A stretch of 47,619 bases of DNA, taken from the NCBI GenBank assembly GCA_017561885.1, contig JAFZBF010000007.1, forward strand, positions 1 through 47,619. The letters are read 5' to 3'. The notes under the pieces were generated by a model, which made no database searches, was not told the DNA's origin, and saw nothing but the letters and a program-made list of their open reading frames with translations. Numbering within the stretch: the stretch's first letter is position 1; every line of letters begins with the position of its first letter. The stretch comes from Bacteroidales bacterium. GTDB taxonomy: Bacteria; Bacteroidota; Bacteroidia; Bacteroidales; UBA932. The position numbers and the translations under genes were made by a program. This document shows positions 1 to 6,028 of the stretch, piece by piece.

Positions 1-2
1 AT

Positions 3-1751
3 CATGTAGAAATCCCCGCACAAGTGTCAAATATCGGTGCGTATGCTTTCAGTGAATCTGCGATAGGGCACGTTCAATTCAAAGGGGACAACCTGCCTGT
101 GCTTGGAGAAAGCGCTATGGGAAGTGGTGGAGAGAACGATCTTGATTTCCCGATTTACATCACCGGATACGCCACAATAGCTTCAAATCTTGCCTTGAGC
201 AACAGTGACAATTTATGGTACTTCTATAGGGAAGCGTGCCGCATCATTGTGGAACAGGATAAGGATGAAATCTGGTATCATACGACTAACAATGGAACGA
301 TTACTTTTAGCACCGGTCCTTTTGGCAGTAATGTGCATAGAGTAGATGGTTCGTCTGGTGTTTTCTATCCTGTCTTGTATAATCCGGATCAAGCGGGTCA
401 ACCGAATCATTATATCTGTGAGGCAGCCCGAGGAAGTCTGATGTGCGACTTCATTCCTCTCACCTCAGATGTAGCCATCGCTGTGCAACTCTTCGACGGT
501 CCTGTTACATCAGTTCCCGGAGCTGCTTTCAGTAATATGACATCCATCGATTATTTGTCTTTGCCTGAAGGCATTACGAGTATTGCGTCAACTGCATTCC
601 GTGGCTGTTCTTCGCTGCAGATGTTCCCGATGGAATATAATTGTTCTAGTTTGACATATGTAGGAGCAATGGCCTTCTCGGGATGTACTCAAATGAGATT
701 TCCTCATTCACAATACATAGATATGCGCAATCTGACCTCTTTGGACGCCATTGCATTCTATGGGTGTGAATCATTCGGGTCTGATAGTGATAAGTCGATA
801 ATTTTCCTAGGGCAGATAGGTTATCTGGCTAATACATTTGTGGATTGTAAAAAGCTCACTCATATCTTGTTCTTCGGCCCCAATGGACAGGCAACCGATG
901 ATGCCGTAAATGTCATCAAGTCTGTTAATGGATTCCAAGGATGTGAAAAGCTTGTCACTATCAACAGCTATTCTATATGGAATCGAACTCGAGAAGATTA
1001 CATCAATCTTCCTGGAGTTTATATGCGCGCGGATGGAAATGAAGGCTATGTCTCAAAAAACGCATTTCAAGAATGCAAAAGCATCAAGGAAGTCCGCTTA
1101 GGCGCAGCACAATTAATCGATGAAAAAGCATTCTATGAATGTACTGCTTTGGAAAGTGTGACACTGGATGGTACTCAGAATCTGACTACAATCGGTGATT
1201 ATGCATTTTATAAGTGCACAAATCTTGTAAAAGTCGGAGGAGCCAATGTCCAAACCGGAGTGGTATTACCTAATGTCACAGCTGTTGGCGCTAGAGCATT
1301 TACTATGTGTACACATCTCTCCGCTGTTTCACTCTCAAATGTCACAACATTAGGAGACAATACATTCGGGGCATGTTCTGCCATAGCTAGTGCGGAGCTT
1401 CCTCGAGTAATTTCACTACCAAATGAGTGCTTCTACAATTGTAGTTCGCTGACATCGCTGTCTCTGCCTGCAGTTACTTCGATCGGCAATTATGCATTAC
1501 GCGGCACAACGTCTTTGACCACACTTAAACTTGGCTCCGGCTTGTCAACATTAGGCAATTATCTTTTCGATGGAAACACCAACGGAGTGATTGATGTCTA
1601 TCTGGCAGGCGAAAATCCTCCTGCATTATCAGACAATACATTTACCAATTTCCAATTCAAGAAGATTCACGTTCTCTCGAATTATGTTCAAAACTATAAT
1701 TCTTGGCAGTCTTATGGTAATGTTGTCGGTGACTGGGACGGTACATTCTAA
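3..1751 (+). CDS. BspA-like leucine-rich-repeat surface protein (5' partial)
   Basis: The reading frame is open from the left edge. Codons before the GTG at 24 continue the repeat pattern, so that GTG is internal and the true start lies outside the window. The protein is almost entirely LRR_5 (BspA/Treponema pallidum type) repeats of about 23-26 residues, recognisable by recurring cores such as AFYGC, AFQEC, AFYEC, YAFYKC and CFYNC followed by a strand rich in S, L and T. Members of this family are exported surface proteins implicated in adhesion to host matrix or other bacteria. No membrane anchor or sorting domain is evident at the C terminus, which ends about 20 residues after the last repeat. 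The gene is visibly more A+T-rich than its neighbours, which may reflect transfer or biased surface-gene composition. The family call is firm; the ligand is unknown. Confidence 0.85.
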   Translation, partial: HVEIPAQVSNIGAYAFSESAIGHVQFKGDNLPVLGESAMGSGGENDLDFPIYITGYATIASNLALSNSDNLWYFYREACRIIVEQDKDEIWYHTTNNGTITFSTGPFGSNVHRVDGSSGVFYPVLYNPDQAGQPNHYICEAARGSLMCDFIPLTSDVAIAVQLFDGPVTSVPGAAFSNMTSIDYLSLPEGITSIASTAFRGCSSLQMFPMEYNCSSLTYVGAMAFSGCTQMRFPHSQYIDMRNLTSLDAIAFYGCESFGSDSDKSIIFLGQIGYLANTFVDCKKLTHILFFGPNGQATDDAVNVIKSVNGFQGCEKLVTINSYSIWNRTREDYINLPGVYMRADGNEGYVSKNAFQECKSIKEVRLGAAQLIDEKAFYECTALESVTLDGTQNLTTIGDYAFYKCTNLVKVGGANVQTGVVLPNVTAVGARAFTMCTHLSAVSLSNVTTLGDNTFGACSAIASAELPRVISLPNECFYNCSSLTSLSLPAVTSIGNYALRGTTSLTTLKLGSGLSTLGNYLFDGNTNGVIDVYLAGENPPALSDNTFTNFQFKKIHVLSNYVQNYNSWQSYGNVVGDWDGTF

Positions 1752-1777
1752 TCAGTTTTTTTTCTATAAGTAAAATT

Positions 1778-1811
1778 GGAGCGAACCTTAATGGTCCGCT
1801 CCATTTTTTTT
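1778..1811 (+). terminator. Rho-independent terminator after the LRR gene
   Basis: A 10-bp stem with one mismatch (1778-1787 with 1793-1802), a 5-nt loop and a run of eight T (1804-1811) lies 27 bp past the stop codon. It points rightward, so it terminates the LRR gene and shields it from the convergent gene ending at 1826. Confidence 0.85.
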
Positions 1812-1825
1812 CAGATCATTATTTA

Positions 1826-2404
1826 TCAGAGTCCGACATTAATGCCAGCCTGGATGAGGCCGCGGTAGCCGACGCCCAGTTCAAGGACAAATGCAATCCT
1901 TTCGCTGCCAAGCCTCATTCCTATCGGATTGATCTGGAAGGCAGGGAAGAAGGAGTTGTCACCGTTGCCGCTGGCAACACCAACGCCGAGATTGATTCCG
2001 CCGTACAGCTTGAAGCTGCCGCCGGGCTTGTAGAATATCTTGCTTGCAGCTGCCAGAGTGGCTACATGGCTGTAACTGGTAACGCCGGTTTCCTTGTTCC
2101 TTACGCCTATGTTCCAGTATCCTGCTTCACCTCCGATGGCCCATCTCGTGTCGGCGAAATGATAATCGTAGCCTGCAGTCAGATAGGGCATCCAACCTGT
2201 GGTTTCTTCGTTGGGATCCTGCTTGAATATCGCTCTTGCAGTCTGTGCGAAAGCCATCACAAGTCCAGCCATGAAGGTCTCGCCCAGACCGTCGCTTGCC
2301 TGGATGTTGATGCTGTTTGTGGGGATGCCGTAGCCGTCAGCTTTCTGCCCGAACGCAGCAGAAGACAACATCAGGGTGGCTACGACAACCGCAATCTTTT
2401 TCAT
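1826..2404 (-). CDS. Small secreted, probable outer-membrane beta-barrel protein
   Basis: 192 residues with a clean type I signal peptide (MKKIAVVVATLMLSSAAFGQ). The rest consists of alternating polar/hydrophobic strands with many Gly and aromatic residues (for example LTAGYDYHFADTRWAIGGEA and LYGGINLGVGVA) and ends in a hydrophobic strand (LIQAGINVGL), as in small eight-stranded outer-membrane proteins. I do not recognise a named family. It starts one base after the stop of the GH43 gene, so the two are co-transcribed and perhaps translationally coupled. The tight coupling suggests an envelope role connected with the glycosidase, but this is inference. Confidence 0.6.
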   Translation of the reverse strand: MKKIAVVVATLMLSSAAFGQKADGYGIPTNSINIQASDGLGETFMAGLVMAFAQTARAIFKQDPNEETTGWMPYLTAGYDYHFADTRWAIGGEAGYWNIGVRNKETGVTSYSHVATLAAASKIFYKPGGSFKLYGGINLGVGVASGNGDNSFFPAFQINPIGMRLGSERIAFVLELGVGYRGLIQAGINVGL

Positions 2405-2405
2405 G

Positions 2406-4118
2406 TTACTTCTCCGAATAGAGTCCGATCAGGGTTCCGGTGAAACCGCCGGCGCGAAGCGTAGTAAGGAACTCGGCGTCCACTCCGTCGATGAGCTTTG
2501 TCCAGTTCTTACCGTTCGGAGCGAACCAGAATCCGAAGCTGTCGCCGTCAGAAGTAACCTTCAGGTCAATGAACTTGAAGTTGCCCAGAGGTGCCGACGC
2601 GAGTTCGCTGCTGGCATCCTCGACGGTAGGCCTCTGACCCGGTACGCGCACCATCCTGGTTTCGACTTTGACAACTGCGACTTTGCCCTCGCTGACCTTG
2701 AGGAAGTACTGGTGGCTTTCGTCCTTGAAGAGGAGCATGCCGGCAGCTTCAGTCTCCCCGGCAGGTTTGAAATAAAGCCGGGCGGAAGCATTGAACTTGT
2801 GGTGATGCATCCTGCGGAACACCGCCGAAGGAGTGTGCGGCTGCGTGGCTTTGCTCTCAGAGAGGGTGAGTTCCAGATATCCGGGCTTGTCGGTGAGGGA
2901 GTAGTGGTCCTTTGCCGGGCCGCGGAGAAGCAGCCAGGCCGGGTCAAGTTCGGGAGCCGAGAAATCATCGGTGAATGAAAAGTTGCCGAAGGTGACCTTG
3001 TCACCGCGCTTCACGCCTTCATGTCTCACAATCAGAGGAACAGGCTCGCCGGCAGGCAGGATCACCGGCCATTTGTCGGCAGTCCATGTCACGGGCAGCA
3101 TATGGGTCTCGCGACCCAGGTTCTCAGCGTCGTTGCGATAAGGGCGGTCGGCAAGGAACACTGCCCACCAGTTGCCGTTGGCATCCTTGGTGAGGTCGGC
3201 GTGGCCGGCGCATATGATGGGGTTGGGACGTGCCGGATCGAGACCGACCTGGGTAAGGATCGGATTGCCTTCGTATGACACGAAGGGGCCGAAAGGAGTC
3301 GCACCCTTGAAGATTACCTCGGAGTGCTTCTCGTCGATGCCCGTGCCGCCCTCGGCGCACATCAGGTAGTAGGTGCCGTCGATCTTGTAGAGGTGAGGAC
3401 CCTCGATCCAAATGGGCTCCATCTCAGGTCTCGAGCCTTTGTTGACGATGATCTTGCGCTCGCCGATGGTGCGGTCGTTAGCCACGTCGAACTCTATGCA
3501 GCGGATGGTCCTGTGGCCGCTGTAGTCGGCCTTGCCGTCAGGAGCGTCGTCGTTGTTCACAATGTATGCCCGGCCGTCCTCGTCGAAGGAGAACGAAGGG
3601 TCGATGCCCTTGACTTCCGGGAGGTAGATCGGGTCTGACCAGTCACCCCACGGATCCTGCGTCTTCACGAAGAAGTTGCCGCTGGCCACGTCGGTGGTGA
3701 TCATATAGTAGGTCTTGTTGTTGGGATTGTATTTGATGTCAGGCGCATAGATTCCGCCGCTGACACGCTGGCCGTCGAGGTGCGGCAGGTGTTCGGGACG
3801 GTCGAGGACGTTGCCGATCTGCTCCCAGTTCACAAGGTCGCGGCTGTGGAAGATCGGAACTCCCGGGAAGAAGGTGAACGTCGATGTAACGATGAAGTAA
3901 TCTCCCTCTCCGTTGGTGCAGATGCTGGGGTCTGAATACCAGCCAGCAAGGATGGGGTTGTAGACATAGTCGTCGCCCGGAAGGGGATTCTGCGCGTAGA
4001 AATCGTCGCAGCCTTCATAGGAGTAATTGTCGAAGAGGACGTTGCCCTGTGGCACGTCGACACTGCTGCAGGCGGCTGCCAGAAGGCCTGCGGCAAGGAG
4101 AGTCAGTATCTTTTTCAT
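2406..4118 (-). CDS. GH43 glycoside hydrolase lipoprotein (beta-xylosidase/arabinofuranosidase type)
   Basis: 570 residues. The start at 4118 is chosen because it begins a lipoprotein signal peptide (MKKILTLLAAGLLAAACSS, lipid Cys17) and lies just downstream of a promoter-like box; the frame remains open further upstream, but that stretch is antisense to the phosphatase gene. The N-terminal five-bladed propeller shows the three GH43 acidic residues in context: general base Asp63 in GWYSDPSI, pKa modulator Asp in KGIDPSFSF, and general acid Glu in WIEGPHLY. The C-terminal 200 residues form a beta-sandwich of the DUF1349/GH43_C2 kind (FSFTDDFSAPELDPAW onward). Such enzymes release xylose or arabinose from xylan or arabinoxylan oligosaccharides. 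Lipidation suggests outer-membrane or periplasmic anchoring. Subfamily and exact substrate are not determinable by eye. Confidence 0.88.
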   Translation of the reverse strand: MKKILTLLAAGLLAAACSSVDVPQGNVLFDNYSYEGCDDFYAQNPLPGDDYVYNPILAGWYSDPSICTNGEGDYFIVTSTFTFFPGVPIFHSRDLVNWEQIGNVLDRPEHLPHLDGQRVSGGIYAPDIKYNPNNKTYYMITTDVASGNFFVKTQDPWGDWSDPIYLPEVKGIDPSFSFDEDGRAYIVNNDDAPDGKADYSGHRTIRCIEFDVANDRTIGERKIIVNKGSRPEMEPIWIEGPHLYKIDGTYYLMCAEGGTGIDEKHSEVIFKGATPFGPFVSYEGNPILTQVGLDPARPNPIICAGHADLTKDANGNWWAVFLADRPYRNDAENLGRETHMLPVTWTADKWPVILPAGEPVPLIVRHEGVKRGDKVTFGNFSFTDDFSAPELDPAWLLLRGPAKDHYSLTDKPGYLELTLSESKATQPHTPSAVFRRMHHHKFNASARLYFKPAGETEAAGMLLFKDESHQYFLKVSEGKVAVVKVETRMVRVPGQRPTVEDASSELASAPLGNFKFIDLKVTSDGDSFGFWFAPNGKNWTKLIDGVDAEFLTTLRAGGFTGTLIGLYSEK

Positions 4119-4150
4119 TGAAAATGGATTTGTTTCAAGTACTTCTATTA

Positions 4151-4168
4151 CAAAGATACATATCTTTG
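4151..4168. promoter_or_regulatory. Back-to-back divergent -7 boxes
   Basis: CAAAGATACATATCTTTG holds a perfect TAnnTTTG-type -7 box on each strand (TATCTTTG at 4161-4168 on + and at 4158-4151 on -), separated by only 2 bp. They face the GH43 gene (start 4118) and the phosphatase gene (start 4191). No convincing -33 box is seen for either. Confidence 0.55.
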
Positions 4169-4190
4169 TGTCAGAAAACACCCGTCTGCA

Positions 4191-5474
4191 ATGAAAAGAA
4201 TCCTGATCTTTGCGGCCATGCTCCTGAGCGTGGCTGTATCTGCCCAGAACTACAACGTACTCGAGGAAGTGAAGGCTGACCGCCTTAAGGCAGCCGGAAT
4301 GGAAGGCGCCTACCGCTTCGAGGAGAACAAGCTGACTCCCTCGCCGAAAGGATACAGGCCGTTCTACATAAGCCACTACGGGCGCCACGGCAGCCGCTAC
4401 GCCTGGACATCCAGGGCTTATACTGAAATCGGTGACGTGCTGACTGAGGCTGAGCAGGCCGGCAACCTCACACCTTTCGGAGTATCGTTCCTGGAGCGCT
4501 ACCTGAAGTTCTGCGAAGTGCCCATCGCCAACATCGGTGACCTGGTGCAGCTCGGCGAGGAACAGCACGCCCGCATAGCCGAAGAGATGGCGCGCAATTT
4601 CCCGAAGGTGTTTTCAGGGCACAAAAGGGTGGATGCAATGTCGTCCGTGTCCGGCCGCTGCATCGTAAGTATGGCTTCTTTCACCACAAGCCTGCAGAAG
4701 CAGTTTCCCAAGATAGATATACATGTGAAGTCTAACCATCTGGGCATGGGTATCGTGGCCCCGCCTGAGGCGCCTAAAGGCTATGTCCGCCATTTCGAGG
4801 GCAGCGACCCCGACAGCTTGACCCGCGAGAAGCTGTCCCAGTTCATCCGGCGCAAGGTGGATGTGGACGGAATAATGGGTCATATCTTCAAGGACCCTTC
4901 GGCAGTGAAACATACCGGCGGCACTACGGACCTGCTCTACTGGCTCTATATGTTTATGGGGAACTATCCTAACTACAGCGATCCGGATCTCTTTTCAGAC
5001 GTCCTTACCGACGAGCAGTACACCCAGTTATGGGAGACATATAACTATAGTTCATATCTGAACGACATAACAGAGAGGTATCAAATGATTCCGCTGCTGG
5101 AAAACATACTCGAATATGCCGGCATCGCAATCGTGAATCAGGATACCGCAGCGGACCTGCGCTTCGGACACGACTACGTACTGGAGGCATTCATCGCCCT
5201 GCTCAATCTCGACGGGTTCGGCACCATTCCGGAAAAGGCGGATGATGTGAAGTACTGGTTCCAGAGCTACCGTATCTGCAAGGCCACCAACCTTCAGTTC
5301 GTCTTCTACCATTCTCCGCGTGGCAACAAGGACATCCTCTTCAAGATCCTCTGGAACGGCAGCGAAGCGTCCATTCCCGCACTCCGGGCAGTCTCCGGCC
5401 CTTACTACCGCTGGGATGACTTCGTGACCTACGCGCAAGGCATCATCACCGCCCACCCGGAAACAGAGGAATAA
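4191..5474 (+). CDS. Secreted histidine acid phosphatase (MINPP/phytase-like)
   Basis: 427 residues with a signal peptide ending near VSAQ (residues 1-19). The histidine-phosphatase motif is present as SHYGRHGSRY (Arg65-His66-Gly67-x-Arg69), with His66 the phosphate-accepting nucleophile. The distal motif is RFGHDYVLEA with His327-Asp328, the HD pair of histidine acid phosphatases. Length and motif layout resemble the Bacteroides multiple inositol polyphosphate phosphatase homologues, so the likely role is release of phosphate from phytate or other phosphomonoesters in the periplasm or outside the cell. It is transcribed divergently from the GH43 gene. Its stop codon is followed within two bases by the structured region starting at 5476. 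Substrate specificity is inference. Confidence 0.85.
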   Translation: MKRILIFAAMLLSVAVSAQNYNVLEEVKADRLKAAGMEGAYRFEENKLTPSPKGYRPFYISHYGRHGSRYAWTSRAYTEIGDVLTEAEQAGNLTPFGVSFLERYLKFCEVPIANIGDLVQLGEEQHARIAEEMARNFPKVFSGHKRVDAMSSVSGRCIVSMASFTTSLQKQFPKIDIHVKSNHLGMGIVAPPEAPKGYVRHFEGSDPDSLTREKLSQFIRRKVDVDGIMGHIFKDPSAVKHTGGTTDLLYWLYMFMGNYPNYSDPDLFSDVLTDEQYTQLWETYNYSSYLNDITERYQMIPLLENILEYAGIAIVNQDTAADLRFGHDYVLEAFIALLNLDGFGTIPEKADDVKYWFQSYRICKATNLQFVFYHSPRGNKDILFKILWNGSEASIPALRAVSGPYYRWDDFVTYAQGIITAHPETEE

Positions 5475-5475
5475 A

Positions 5476-5541
5476 GAACTTATCTCCCGTCCGCCAGCAG
5501 GAGATTATTAAGGTCTCCTGCTGACGTCCGAGGATAAGTTC
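5476..5541. repeat. Long imperfect hairpin directly after the phosphatase stop codon
   Basis: The outer arms (GAACTTATC at 5476-5484 and its complement ending at 5541) and the inner arms (CAGCAGGAGA and TCTCCTGCTG) pair perfectly. They are separated by a 9-10-nt internal loop and closed by an A+T-rich apical loop (ttattaagg). It begins one base after the TAA, so it may protect or terminate the transcript, but there is no T-run, so it is not a standard intrinsic terminator. Confidence 0.7.
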
Positions 5542-5784
5542 GGTTCACTGCGACCGCATGAAGGCTGGCTGCGGCATCGGAAAGAAGGCCTGAGCGGGGG
5601 CTGGCCATGTGTTACTGGGACGCTGTCCCAAACCCTGCCGCTCCAGCCTGCTATCAGCACCTGCCACCCCACACGGCTTTCGCTAGCGCCTGCAGGCGCC
5701 ATATATGGGAGGAATTGGAGTGAGCATCAGCTCACGGAACCCCCCGAGGGCCTTGCTTTCCGTGCAGCTGCCGTTTCAATGAGC
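5542..5784. repeat. Gene-free G+C-rich palindromic region
   Basis: No credible gene is seen. Structures present: GGGACgctGTCCC near 5620; the exact 14-bp palindrome GCGCCTGCAGGCGC at 5686-5699; hairpin GTGAGC/GCTCAC at 5720-5735; and a longer hairpin pairing 5728-5739 with 5758-5770 with one bulged base. The last two share bases 5728-5735 and so exclude one another. Open frames through this stretch show no family signal and sit between convergent genes. Confidence 0.55.
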
Positions 5785-5976
5785 CCGTCTGGCCCGTGAA
5801 AGGCGGGTTCGCCGGGATACGAGGCAGTTTTCCGTCCGTCTGGCCCGTGAAAGGGCCGTTTGCCGGGATACGAGACAGTTTTCCGTCCGTCCGTCCCGCG
5901 AAAGGCGGGTTTGCCGGGATGGAAGCCCGTTCGGAACCCATCTGTCCAGAGAAAGGGCGCTTTGCGGGGACGAACA
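5785..5976. repeat. Four tandem copies of a 51-bp repeat
   Basis: Units start at 5785, 5836, 5887 and 5938, exactly 51 bp apart, with the last unit truncated at the terminator. Units 1 and 2 differ at only a few positions; 3 and 4 are more diverged. The best conserved core reads AAAGG(G/C)(C/G)..TTTGCCGGG. Because 51 is divisible by three, frames stay open on both strands: the + frame repeats a 17-residue unit with core KGxFAG, and the - frame one with core PANxPF. Neither has a convincing start, signal or family match, so I annotate a DNA repeat rather than a gene. Confidence 0.8.
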
Positions 5977-5978
5977 AC

Positions 5979-6001
5979 AAAAAAACCGGCAGTGATGCCG
6001 G
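5979..6001 (-). terminator. Rho-independent terminator of the M16 peptidase gene
   Basis: Read on the minus strand, CCGGC-atcact-GCCGG is followed by seven T (complement of 5979-5985). It lies about 27 bp beyond the minus-strand stop at 6029. A shorter T-run (6003-6006) on the plus side makes weak bidirectional activity possible. Confidence 0.8.
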
Positions 6002-6028
6002 CTTTTCTGTGAATAGAGACCTGTCGGC

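Noticed and set aside
4119..4568. N-terminal extension of the GH43 lipoprotein
   Set aside because: It is antisense to the phosphatase gene and would bury the lipoprotein signal peptide that starts at 4118.
5508..5702. 64-codon minus-strand frame over the palindromic region
   Set aside because: It ends within the long hairpin and has no homology signal or promoter.
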